From Ricinus communis (lineage: Eukaryota; Streptophyta; Magnoliopsida; Malpighiales; Euphorbiaceae): 64,000 nucleotides of DNA. The DNA is taken from the NCBI RefSeq assembly GCF_019578655.1, contig NC_063257.1, positions 2,294,001-2,358,000 on the forward strand. Direction: 5' to 3'. Position 1 is the first letter of the stretch; each line of letters starts with the position of its first letter. The notes below the pieces were generated by a model. That model had not been told where the DNA came from and ran no database searches. It saw nothing but the letters and a program-made list of their open reading frames with translations. The position numbers and the translations under genes were made by a program. Below are positions 31,255-41,329 of this stretch, in pieces.

Positions 31255-32160
31255 AGTTCCAAAAGGCGCATGTAAATACAATTTGGTTCTAACTGTTTGT
31301 AAATGCTGTCTTAGTGTTCTTTTGTTTTTTTGTTTCTTTCCTTCATAGCAACCACAGCAGTACTAATTATCTGCTCAAGCAATTTTGTGGAGTAATATTT
31401 AAGCGGTAGAGTTGATGTTAGTCTAGTCATAGAACACTCGGAGCGAGGTTTATTTAAGAAAATCAAAGCTAACTTGAGTCATTTGATTTGAACTCTTATT
31501 ATTTTATCTTCATGCACTTTGTGCAATTTCTCATGTAAATTAGGAGAATTTTAGTATTTTCAGTCTAGAGATTTCTTTAGATGTGTGGTGCCGTTGTGCT
31601 TAATATTGGACAATTCTTCTCAGACTAGAAGCAATTCCATTGAATTTCTTGGGATTCTTTAGACAAGACAATATTAAATTTTGGGCGGATGAAGAGGCTG
31701 GAGGGCTCAAGGTTTTCAGGTCTGGTGCTGTGCCTTCCCAAAGTTAGGGTTAGGCATTGTTGCCTGTTCCTGTTATGCTAATCCTTGTTTTATCCTTCAT
31801 ATGACCAAATTCCACTAAAATCTACCCTTCTATTATAGCTTTTAAAATTTCACTTTCTTGTGAGTGAGTTCGGGCTATATTTCCTCTTCCCCATTCCCTT
31901 ACAGTCGGAAGAACTGGGACTATGAATCTGAATTAAAATCTCGCCGAGTCTTTAAGATAAGACAAATTAGAGGATTCATGAGTGGTGCCTGGAAATTGCA
32001 ATATCTGACATGAAGATTGCCTGGGTATCTATATGCATTAGCTCCGGAAATGAAGAGTGGTTTCTAGTTCTGGTGGCAGAGGACGTCTTCCTATTATGGG
32101 CTAGACTTTTTCTACTCGTGATAATTCTGATCTTTGCATCTAGTGAATACCAATCCTTAG
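31255..32160. other. 3' region of the GYF gene and flank of the LTR element
   Basis: Contains the presumed 3' UTR (to about 31550) and unassigned sequence. No gene seen. The last bases, ccttag, adjoin the LTR. Confidence 0.45.
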
Positions 32161-32985
32161 TGTCACGTGCCCAGGCAAGGAAGGCTACCGTCGAACACGG
32201 CCGTGTTGGTTTCAACACTGCCCGTGTTGGTTTCAACACTGCCCGTGTTGCCAACACGTCCATGAGCACGCCCGTGCTGGATGGAACGAATTGGGAAGGA
32301 GCTAGAAACTTCTAGAGAACACGACCACAGTAGGTAACACGGCCAAGAACACCAGACCGTGTGCCCAACACGCCCAGGAAGGCCAAACCGTGTTACCAAC
32401 ACGGCAAATAGCACGGCCATGTTCTAAACACGGCCTGGAACACGGCCATGTTGACGGACAGGGTGAAAACAATAAATAACTCCTCCATGATTCATTTGAA
32501 GGGGAGAAAAAGAGGAGAAAGAGAAAGAGGGCTGGAGAGTGAGAGTCCATAAAAGGGAACAAGGGCAGAAATAAAAGAAGAGTGTGTGGGCACAAGGTGT
32601 GCCAAAATGTAGCCATATAGAGGGAAAGAGTGTTGCTCTACATAGAGCAAAGAGAGATGCTCTATTTAGAGATAATTGTAGGAGTAGTTATGTAGATTAA
32701 TACATGTTATGTAAAGAGGAAGAGAGCTTGTGTAGAGAGAGAGTGTGCTCATTGTAAGGGTAAAGAGCTTTAGTGTGAATTAATCAATACAAGTATACAC
32801 TTCTAGAACTCTTGCGTCTCTTTGTGCCACTTTCGTGAATTTACTTCCGCTAGCGTATTTGCTATCATTCTGCCGGGTTTGGCAATCAAGGGTAGGCTGA
32901 CTAGCTATCTTGACTTTCGGGGAAATCAAGCAAGCTAGGCCGCACGTGGGCAAGGTTTTGGTTAGAAAATAAAACTCACGTGACA
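32161..32985 (+). repeat. Left LTR
   Basis: 825 bases bounded by the 9-base inverted repeat TGTCACGTG/CACGTGACA. Compared with the right LTR it has an extra tandem copy of gtgttggtttcaacactgccc and lacks a short segment near 36281-36320; otherwise I count by eye roughly a dozen or so substitutions. U3 is packed with acacgg/ccgtgt motifs (32198-32455). Confidence 0.93.
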
Positions 32986-32987
32986 GT

Positions 32988-32999
32988 TGGTATCAGAGC
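32988..32999 (+). promoter_or_regulatory. Primer-binding site for initiator Met-tRNA
   Basis: TGGTATCAGAGC, two bases after the left LTR, is the standard complement of the plant tRNA-iMet 3' end used to prime reverse transcription. Confidence 0.9.
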
Positions 33000-33114
33000 A
33001 GGTTCGAGACAAAGCCAAGTTCGAGGCAGAGCAGGTTGGTATCACGCCACAGTTGGAAGTATAGCGCGGTTAAGCTCTTTGGGAGAATTCTTGCACGAGG
33101 GAATGGCCAAAAGT

Positions 33115-33720
33115 GGTGAGCAATCCGCTTCTACCGCTCCTCTAAGGGAAGGAGGAAAGGGTAGCGGAAAGGGCTGAAGGGATAAGTCCCGAGTTGGTGA
33201 GCAATCCACTTCTACCGCTCCTCTAAGGGAAGGAGGAAAGGATAGCGGAAAAGGGCCATAGGGAGAAGTCCTGAGACGTGGTTGGCGCGATGGAGGAAAG
33301 GCTAGTCAAGGGGAGACTGCCATGTCCGATTGGGTTAGGATCGAAGACATGGACCTTCGCATCCAGAAGCCAAAGTCCAAGGGGGACGTTAGAGAGCTTC
33401 GCGAGGAGATGGAAGGTGCCTTAAATGATTCTCGCCGACAGTTTATCGAGGGACTATGAGGCTCCTAAGAAGTGGACCTTCGCATCGAGAAGCCAAAGTC
33501 TAGGGGGGACGATAGAGAGCTTCGCGGGAAGATGCAAGGTGGACCTTCGCATCCAGAAGCTAAAGTCCAAGGGGGACGACGGAGAGCTTCGCGAGGAGAT
33601 GGAAGGTGCCATAAATGTGCTCGAGGGACAATGAGGGACAAGAAGTGGACCTTTGCATCAAGAAGCTAGAGTCCAAGGGGGACGATGTAGAGCTTCGCGG
33701 GGAGATGCAAGGTGCCTGCA
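33115..33720 (+). repeat. Tandem repeats inside the retroelement 5' (gag leader) region
   Basis: A unit of about 78 bases starting gtgagcaatcc is duplicated at 33116 and 33198. A second unit with the core tggaccttcgcatc...gagagcttcgcg is present four times, starting near 33350, 33473, 33540 and 33646, with variable spacers. Stop codons interrupt every frame across it. Confidence 0.8.
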
Positions 33721-34064
33721 ATGTGACTCTTAACAAGTTACTTGGCCAATACTTGGAGAAGGTTGATAAGCTCGAGGGAGCTTAACTTGTGCAAGACCGC
33801 GTTGGCAAATAGTGGGGGAGCGCAAGCAGTGACGGTTCACAGAGTCGATGCTCCTAAACCAAAGGCCTACGGTGGGGCTAGGAGTGCTAGGGAGATCGAC
33901 GAATTCTTGTGACAGTTGGAAGGATATTTTGATACTTTGAGCATAGTGGACGACGCCATCAAGATAGGGAAAAATCTTCCGCCAAGGATGGTAAGGCTTC
34001 ATGCAGGGATAAGGGCAAGTGGAAGAAGGAAGACAGGTGTAGTTCTTCCCCGAGAAAGCTTGCC

Positions 34065-34103
34065 TGCTTCATCTGTGATGGACCTCATCGTGCATATGAG
34101 TGT
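34065..34103 (+). pseudogene. gag zinc knuckle remnant
   Basis: An open stretch encodes CFICDGPHRAYEC, the C-x2-C-x3-H-x4-C knuckle found in gag of many plant Ty3/gypsy elements, followed by acidic residues that lead toward the protease. It binds element RNA in intact relatives. Here the surrounding frame is broken. Confidence 0.75.
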
Positions 34104-35351
34104 CCAAAGCATGGGAAGCTTGGAGCATTAGTAATCACCGAGGAAGAGAGGCAAGAAGAAGAACGAAGACTTGCTTCCCTTCGACTCCTCAATGCTATCC
34201 AAGCTAAAGTGGAGCAAAAGTCTCGTGGTCGGATGCACGTGGAGACGAACATTGGAGGCAAAAGCATTCAAGCCATGGTGGATACCGAAGCAGATACAGG
34301 TACATGGCGAAGGAGGTGGCTGACTCTATAAAGCTGCCTTATGAAAAGGAAAAGGGCTTTATTAAGGGCGTAAATGCGAAGAGGCTACCTATCATTGGCA
34401 TGGCGAGAAGGATTAACATCCGAATAGGCCAATGGCAAGGTAAGGTCGATATCACCATTGCTCCTATTTGATGATTAACGATTTTATCTTGGTATGGACT
34501 TCCTCGACATGGTGAAGGCATTCTTGGTTCCTTACGCCAACACCATGTGCATAATGGAGAATGGCCAAGCTTGTGTTGTGCCGATAAAGAGGGAGCTAAG
34601 CCAAGACAAAATGGTATCGGCCATACAGCTCTCTAAAGGAGTAAAAAGGAAGGAGCCAACCTTCCCAGCAACCCTCAAGATGGAAGGAGGTCCTCTTGTT
34701 GAGAGTGCTATACTTTCAAGCCCTATCCAAAGGCGTGCTTGACGAGTGCAAAAATGTTATGCCTGAGCTGCCGAAAAAGCTGCCGAAAAAGCTTCCTCCG
34801 CGACGAGAGGTGAACCACGAGATCGAGCTGGAATTGGGAGCCAAACCACCCGCCTTTGCATCCTATCGTACGACGCCTCCGAAGTTAGGTGAATTAAGGA
34901 GGCAATTCAAGGAGCACATAGAGCTTCGAAGGCTAGGGTTGAAAGCCTTGAGGGGTAACGAGCTCTATGTCAGGGAAAAATGCTCATTTGCCCAGCGGGA
35001 AGTGGTATTCCTAAGGCGTATTGTTGGCGATGGAAAAGATGGATGGATCAAGGGTGAAGGCCATCCAAGAATTGGGAGCTGCCGACCAAGGTGACCGAGG
35101 TGAGTTCTTTCCTTGGTTTGGTGAACCATTATCGGGAGGTTCATCAAGGGCTATTCTTCCATTACCACTCCGGGTGTATTAAGGAAGGGTCGAGCTTGGG
35201 AGTAGTCTACGAAGTGCCAACAAGCCTATGAGAGGCTAAAAGAAGGACATCAATGAGGAGCCTGTCTTAGCACTTCCGGACCCTACAAAGGCATGCGAGA
35301 CCCAAACCGATTGGGCAAACCGAGAGGATCAGTGTACTCTCGGAACTTTAC

Positions 35352-35520
35352 TTGAAGCACTATGAGAGTGCCAATAAAGAAGATTGGGCGAAGCAGCTTG
35401 ATGATGCCCAATTCTCTTACAACTCGAAAAGGGGCAAGTCTACAGGCAAGAGTCCTTTTAAGATGGTTACGGGCAGGCAACCCTACACACCAGGTACTCT
35501 TGCCGTGATATGGTCCAGCC
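35352..35520 (+). pseudogene. Integrase C-terminal remnant
   Basis: A frame with WAKQLDDAQFSYN followed by GKSPFKMVTGRQP matches the segment after the integrase catalytic core of gypsy polyproteins (the conserved Y-N and SPF-G-P pattern). It is cut off from upstream pol sequence by frame breaks. Confidence 0.75.
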
Positions 35521-36239
35521 GCAGTCTACCCGCTTTCTTAGTAGCCTTGACAGGTTTCTTGATCACGGAGAGCTTGTTGTTCTTGGCATCAGCCTTCGAC
35601 TTACCTCCTTTCATGACGAATCCTGTTTGGTGAGTTAGGGTTCGGGTTTGATAGAGAAATTCAAGCTAAGGGAGGAATGAAAAGAGCAAGCGATGTTGCT
35701 CGAGCCTATTTTGGAGAAGGCATTCAAGCAAGTGAAGAAGCGGGCGGACAACAAAAGGAGACCAATGGAGTTCAAGGAAGGAGATAAGGTGTTTGGCAAG
35801 CTATACTGGCATGGCAAAGACGACAGACTTCATTGGGGACTCCATAAGAAGGTATGATGGACCTTTCCCCATAATAAAATGAGTGGGAAAGGTAGCAAAC
35901 AAAGGAAGCGTGCAAGGTAGATCTTCCACAAGGCATCAAGATCGATCCCGTTTTTCATGTGAGCATGTTGAAGCTTTATAAGGAGGATCACGATGACCCA
36001 AGCCGGGGTAAGTCTACAAGAGCTCTTTGGAAGGTGCGGGCTCAGTAGGACGAAGAGGTGGGCTACATCATCTCCCATCGTAAGGCGCCACAATCCAAAT
36101 AACCTCCCACGACGGAGTTTCTTGAGGAAGGGACTCCCCGGAAGTGAGACAAGTTGGGAGTTGATTCGTGATTTGTGGCAACTCGAGGAGGAAACGAAGA
36201 GCCTACGAGGAGAAGGCAACGAGGGCGTTGCCGGATTGA

Positions 36240-36250
36240 GTGGGGGAGAA
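36240..36250 (+). promoter_or_regulatory. Polypurine tract
   Basis: gtgggggagaa directly before the right LTR is the expected plus-strand primer site of an LTR retrotransposon. Confidence 0.85.
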
Positions 36251-37089
36251 TGTCACGTGCCCAGGCAAGGAAGGCTACCGATGCACCGAAAACTGCCCAA
36301 CGAATGCCCATATGGACCGACACGACCGTGTTGGTTTCAACACTGCCCGTGTTACCAACACGTCCATGGGCACGCCCGTGCTGGATGGAACGAATTGGGA
36401 AGGAGCTAGAAACTTCTAGAGAACACGACCACAGTAGGTAACACGGTCAAGAACACCAGACCGTGTGCCCAACACGCCCAGGAAGGCCAAACCGTGTTAC
36501 CAACACGGCAAATAGCACGGCCATGTTCTAAACACGGCCTGGAACACGGCCATGTTGACGGACAGGGTGAAAACTATAAATAACTCCTCCATGATTCATT
36601 TGAAGGGGAGGAAAAGAGGAGAAAGAGAAAGAGGGCTGGAGAGTGAGAGTCCATAAAAGGGAACAAGGGCAGAAATAAAAGAAGAGTGTGTGGGCACAAG
36701 GTGTGCCAAAATGTAGCCATATAGAGGGAAAGAGTGTTGCTCTACATAGAGCAAAGAGAGATGCTCTATGTAGAGATAATTGTAGGAGTAGTTATGTAGA
36801 TTAATACATGTTATGTAAAGAGGAAGAGAGCTTGTGTAGAGAGAGAGTATGCTCATTGTAAGGGTAAAGACCTTTAGTGTGAATTAATCAATACAAATAT
36901 ACACTTCCACAACTCTTGCGTCTCTTTGTGCCACTTTCGTGAATTTACTTCCGCTAGCGTATTTGCTATCATTCTGCCGGGTTTGGCAATCAATGGTAGA
37001 CTGACTAGCTATCTTGACTTTCGGGGAAATCAAGCAAGCTAGGCCGCACGTGGGCAAGGTTTTGGTTAGAAAACAAAACTCACGTGACA
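36251..37089 (+). repeat. Right LTR
   Basis: 839 bases, same termini and near-identical body to the left LTR, including the U3 acacgg/ccgtgt array and the R/U5 sequence around 36720-37060. Confidence 0.93.
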
Positions 37090-37092
37090 TTA

Positions 37093-37398
37093 GGGCCTGC
37101 TTGGATGGGAGGCAAGGAGGGAGAAGAGAGGGTATAGGCTACACCTTACCCTTCCACACAACTCAGCTCTTCTTTTTGGTTTCTTACCCTCTAAATTTGA
37201 GTGCAATGCAAAGGAAAAAGAGTAATGGCAGCTGATTTAGTTTATTTTTTCTTCAGTTTTATTCTTATTTACTCTCCTCTACTCCCACTACTCTCCCAAA
37301 TAAGAAAAAAGGTAATTGCGTAACTTCCCTCATTCTTATCCTCCCTCTCCTTACCTTCCTTTGGTTAACCTTCCCCTAACCCCATCCAAGCAAGGCCT
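37093..37398. mobile_element. MITE, PIF/Harbinger (Tourist)-like
   Basis: The ends form a terminal inverted repeat: left GGGCCTGCTTGGATGGG (37093-37109), right the reverse complement of AGGCCTTGCTTGGATGGG (37381-37398), differing by one base and a one-base indel. TTA precedes the left end and TTG follows near the right, consistent with a slightly decayed TTA target duplication. The GGGCCTG-TTGG ends and TTA target are typical of Tourist-like MITEs. About 306 bases, no coding capacity. Its left end touches the LTR element. Confidence 0.75.
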
Positions 37399-37851
37399 TG
37401 CGATCCTATACAGATCCTTGCAATATCCGAAAAAGGGTAATTGTATGCCTTTTTTGGGGATCCCTAGACAGGCAGGGATGTACAACTATAAATGAAAGCA
37501 GAAAGGATATGGATATCCAACTCCAGCACATATTTTCCGGAATTTTTATTTGCACAAAATCAAGTAGGCTACTGCCTTTTCTTGTCTAACTATTACAAAA
37601 TCACAACTTGCAACGTCCACAAGAACATTTACATGCACTTAATTAAAGATGCACCAATAGTTAAATATGCATCTCTTATTTTGAATGACTGTACAATCAC
37701 TTCAATGCACTGAATCCATCCTAGTGCTCTTGATTGTTGTAGAAGAACAAGGGCTACAACTATTGTATGCAATTGATCTTTTTCTGTCAATAATGTGAAT
37801 TCACTTCTGTTGTTTACAGTCTGCTAAACTCTGTGTAGGCATTACAACCGG

Positions 37852-39075
37852 TTATTGGCTAGGCCTCTTGCTTTCCTCCGCCACCATAGGACTCTTCTTC
37901 CCCTGATTAGAGTTCTGGAGAACACGAGAGCACAAGTCCGCGAGAAGATTAGAGTCTTTGCATAAGAAATTATACGATAAAAGACAATAAAGAGCCTTAT
38001 TCGAAATGGTTGATTTGTTGTTAAAAATAAAAGACACTTTTCCCTTGCTACAAAGACAAAAGATCAATGGTGTAAATTACTATAGTAAAAGCCTCAAATA
38101 CCTCACTCAATACATACAAATGGTCAGTGTTCTATTTGATTTTTCATTGGGCTATAGGTGTCGAAACTTTACTTGCTCTCTACTAATCAAATGTATTTCC
38201 ATTCTTCAATGTCCATAACCACTGTAAATTCAGAATTTTGTATTTTGGAACCTTAACATTTGGACAAAGCAAATATTTTTAATCATCTTCAGGTGACGAA
38301 CTTTCCTACAGTGACTTCAGACAAGAATGTACTTTTGCTGGCCAGGCCAACAAAAGGAAACTCGGGTACATATTCTTGAGATGAGACCTATAAAGTTGGA
38401 ATTTCCTTTCTCTTCTCGAGGAAAAAAGAGATAAAAAAAAGAGCAGAATAAAGGAGTTGTAGAGACTAACTGGTATAGATTGAACAGGAAGTGGATCGGG
38501 ATTGAAGGAGCGGAGGAACATCTTAGCGATCTCAGAAATAGCAGCATCTCTAACAGAAGGAACATCACTAGCCAAAGATTCATAAGCAGCTTCAAAAGCC
38601 TCTTGCCAAAAATGAGGTAATTTAGTACTAGTACTATGTGTATAGATATCCCACATATGTTTCACCAACTTCTCTTTTTCCTCAATTTCCTAATCATCCC
38701 ATAAAAAAAAAAACGCAACAATTCAATAAAAATCCAATCTTTTTAAGTTAAAAAAGAAATAAATGCAACCTTAAGCAATAAGAACAGAGAAAAGATAGGT
38801 ACAAGTATGTCAAGATCATCATCAAGGGTTGCAAAGCCAAGATCTTCTGAGGGATGGGTAAGTTTACCAGCAGACCATTCGAGAGTAACAGAGCCAGTAA
38901 ACATGGACCAAAATGCAAGAAGGAGAATAGCAGCTAAGACCCAAAACTTGTATCGAGTTTTACCAGAAAAACCAACATTTGAGCTATCTTTCCTGATTGA
39001 TATTGGAGATGTGGAGGAAGCAACAGTGGTTGGTGATAGTACGGATATAACTGTGGGTGCATCATTGTCTTTCAT
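37852..39075 (-). CDS. Small single-pass membrane protein (DUF1195-like)
   Basis: Three exons on the minus strand, 38803-39075, 38471-38689 and 37852-37914, all in phase 0, give 184 residues. After a Ser/Thr-rich head (about 1-30) and a basic GKTRYKF there is one hydrophobic segment (about 40-58, FWVLAAILLLAFWSMFTGSV). The rest is a conserved soluble part including HMWDIYTHS, LPHFWQEAFEAAYESLASDV and SVRDAAISEIAKM. I assign it tentatively to the plant-specific DUF1195 family, whose function is unknown. The last small exon (NSNQGKKSPMVAEE...) was placed by its strong polypyrimidine acceptor and is less certain. An upstream in-frame ATG at 39111 would add 12 residues. Confidence 0.75.
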
Positions 39076-40800
39076 TTTTATTTTGATGGGCAGCAGCGAT
39101 AGCGGTAACACAAGTACCGTGGGTGTATGGTATTAGAGAAGAGAAAAGACAATAAAGAATTATTTTGGTAAATGTGCCGGTGACCGATGGGGTGAGCTTT
39201 TAGATATCTTTTTCCATGTTAATAAATAATAAAATCAACGTTAAGGATCAAACGGCAAATTTATTCCTTTTTGCTTTTTCGGCATTACCGACAAAGTGGG
39301 TCGAGGGATACGCGCTATTGATTTATAATAAAAAGTTTGACTCTTATGTCTTCACATTGGACCTTTTAGTCCTTCCAAATTGTAAAAGTATAAAAGTGGA
39401 TATTAAAATTTGGATCTTAATCTAATCTAACATTACAAAAAGAGGGTTAATTCTATTCGGTTGAATCGAAATAAAATGTAGGGTAAATTCTAATAAGAAT
39501 GACATGATATGTGTGTAGACCTATTTTAATTATTCAAATAATAATAATAATATTGTATCACTAGATAAAAGGAGAAATAAGATTTACCCAAATAAACCTA
39601 CTAACTCCATTTAACTTTTGAGCATTATAAGCCACTGTTTAAGGGGGCACGAATAGTATGAACACAATGGGCGATCACGACTCCTTCACCCTCCATAAAT
39701 AAGAGCCACAAGATCTATTTAATAATTGCATGTAGATGGAGTTGGACCCTATGTCTCAGATCAAATTCAATAACTCACCGACACTACTCCAATTAGTTTA
39801 ATTCCATTCATCTTGAGCAATTTGTTAGTTTGGTACAAGAAGATGTGTTGAGTTTCCATCTAGTCACTATATCTAAAAGTAGGTTACACTCTGACATGTT
39901 ACAAAACAATTCCTGGTCCCAAGGACTCCAAAGGGGAGGCTTTACTTGGCGGTGATATCAGTATTATCTCTTCCAACAACCAGTGATATCAGAATTATCT
40001 CATTTCTAACAGTTTAGCATCACCTGAGAAAAATCATACATAACATCAACTATTTGAAAAAAGAGTTGGGCAACAAAATTTAATACATAATATCAACGAT
40101 AAAATAATAACAAAAAAAGAGTAAGCAACAAATTTTAATCAATTAATACGCTGCCATCAATGTCTACATAAACCAGAAATATAAAGCTTGAAATACAGAA
40201 GACATCATAAAAGCACCGACTAACAGTTTAGCAAATACAGAAGCATCAGACTGAGAGGAGAGGCAATTGCCACATTACAAACAACAATGTCCCTTCATCC
40301 AGATGACCATCCATCCTTCACTATCCTTTTCATCTTGGATAATTAGCAGAGGCCTCTGGTTACAAGAGGCCTTGAAAATCCTCATTGCAAGCAGGCACAG
40401 TTGTTGCTGTTCAACTTCAAAATGCCTAAACTGGCCAATGCACAATTACAAAAGACCCATTGTCCAGAGAGAGAAGATAAATCAGATATTAAGGTTTAGC
40501 CAAACTTCTCCAATTACACTTGTTCACAGGTCAGTAATTTAGTCTCCAACCTCTACAACAGCATTTTATAATTTATTTGATTTCAAACCCATAATTTCAT
40601 ATGTTTAGGTATAGCAGTAACTTCATATGAGAAGCATGCTCTCATATGGTGTTTTCTTTGTATGTTTTCATCAAAAGAACAATAGCATTACCGTGTCCAA
40701 TGTATATTCATTCTAATACAGTATACAAAATTCAGTATGAACAGAGTAGTTTAAAACAATCACACAAACAAGATGCATTAACATGACCAGAATGATATCA
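39076..40800. other. Intergenic, with small hairpins near the snoRNA cluster
   Basis: No protein gene is seen. Two notable inverted repeats: AGGCCTCT-ggttaca-AGAGGCCT (about 40349-40372) and catatgaga-agcatgc-tctcatatg (about 40626-40650). These may belong to the 3' part of the snoRNA precursor on the minus strand or be unrelated. Confidence 0.4.
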
Positions 40801-40807
40801 ACTATTT

Positions 40808-40882
40808 TGCTCAGAAGATGCATTATCATATCATAGACAAGTCTCATATGTCCAGACATATTTCAGCACATTCATCATAGCA
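40808..40882 (-). ncRNA. Candidate C/D box snoRNA (orphan guide)
   Basis: On the minus strand a perfect C box ATGATGA (40872-40878 as tcatcat) and a D box CTGA (40811-40814) are 57 bases apart. They are flanked by a 4-base terminal pairing TGCT/AGCA, and an internal C'-like ATGATAT follows the middle. The stretch before the D box (about 40815-40830) would be the guide, but I do not recognise an rRNA match. It sits about 110 bases downstream of the 18S-guide snoRNA in the same orientation, which supports membership of the cluster. Confidence 0.5.
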
Positions 40883-40989
40883 GCAGATAAAAATCCCAGT
40901 CAGAAAGCAAAGTGTATACCTATTACTATTCTTTATTTATAGAAATTATCAAGCTCTGATCTTCACAAAGAAAACAGTGAAAGAAATGA

Positions 40990-41080
40990 CACTCAGAGAT
41001 ATTCCATAAAATGGAAACTGCAGACATTCGACACGGCATCAGATTCAGACCGCCCGTCTGCTTTTTCTCATCATTGTGAT
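40990..41080 (-). ncRNA. C/D box snoRNA, SNORD43/snR70-type 18S guide
   Basis: On the minus strand a perfect C box ATGATGA (41068-41074) is followed by GCAGACGGGCGGT (41049-41061) and directly by CTGA (41045-41048), acting as D' or D. The guide core GACGGGCGGT is fully complementary to the universal ACCGCCCGUC segment near the 3' end of 18S rRNA. The fifth base before the CTGA box pairs with the C equivalent to E. coli C1402, the site methylated in yeast by snR70 and in humans by SNORD43. The order C box, guide, D' also matches the human molecule. The outer D box is uncertain: CTGA at 41039-41042 or at 40993-40996, the latter giving a weak CAC/GTG stem. Boundaries are therefore approximate. 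Confidence 0.75.
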
Positions 41081-41172
41081 TCTGATCACATCCCAACTTC
41101 TAAACATTCCAAAATATATTCAAATCAGCACAAAACAAAACTCATAAATCGTATTTAAATTCTGGAACCATT

Positions 41173-41264
41173 GAAGAAGGCATCAGATAATAAGCGGAGT
41201 TTTTTAGTCCACATTTAGTTCAGTGTGTAGGATAAGATCTGTTTTTCCATCATTTACCTTCTTC
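41173..41264 (-). ncRNA. C/D box snoRNA with two 25S rRNA guides, copy A
   Basis: On the minus strand a C box ATGATGG (41247-41253), D' CTGA (41220-41223) and D CTGA (41183-41186) are closed by a 10-base stem with one G-U pair (41173-41182 with 41255-41264). The segment before D' is CTTATCCTACAC, complementary to GUGUAGGAUAAG in the GAGAGGUGUAGGAUAAGUGGG region of 25S rRNA. The segment before D is CTCCGCTTATT, complementary to AAUAAGCGGAG near the 5' end of 25S rRNA. The fifth-base rule puts 2'-O-methylation on a U in each target. The rRNA sequences are from memory. Sister of the snoRNA at 41330-41407. Confidence 0.85.
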
Positions 41265-41329
41265 GTATCTACAGATCATCAGATAATTTCATAATATAAA
41301 TTAAATAAATAATCAAAGAAAAACTAAAC

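Larger units (their letters stand above)
32161..37089 (+). mobile_element. LTR retrotransposon, Ty3/gypsy type, internally decayed
   Basis: Two near-identical LTRs (32161-32985 and 36251-37089) start TGTCACGTG and end CACGTGACA. A primer-binding site TGGTATCAGAGC (32988-32999) complements the 3' end of initiator Met-tRNA, and a polypurine tract gtgggggagaa (36240-36250) precedes the right LTR. The flanks share the four bases ttag on each side. The internal 3.3 kb is shorter than a full element. It has a gag-type zinc knuckle C-x2-C-x3-H-x4-C (34065-34103), a frame with retroviral-protease-like surroundings (about 34230-34500), an RT-upstream piece (about 34790-35000), an integrase C-terminal piece (about 35370-35500) and a tail resembling the GPY/chromodomain end (about 35740-36100). 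Frames are broken many times by stops and shifts, and I saw no intact RT catalytic box, so it is probably non-autonomous. The gag-pol order supports gypsy over copia. Confidence 0.9.

Noticed and set aside
32001..32315. 101-codon plus-strand frame running into the left LTR
   Set aside because: It crosses the LTR boundary and its second half is the translated acacgg repeat; not a real gene.
36596..36856. Minus-strand frame in the right LTR
   Set aside because: LTR sequence read backwards; Leu/Ser/Tyr-rich low-complexity product.
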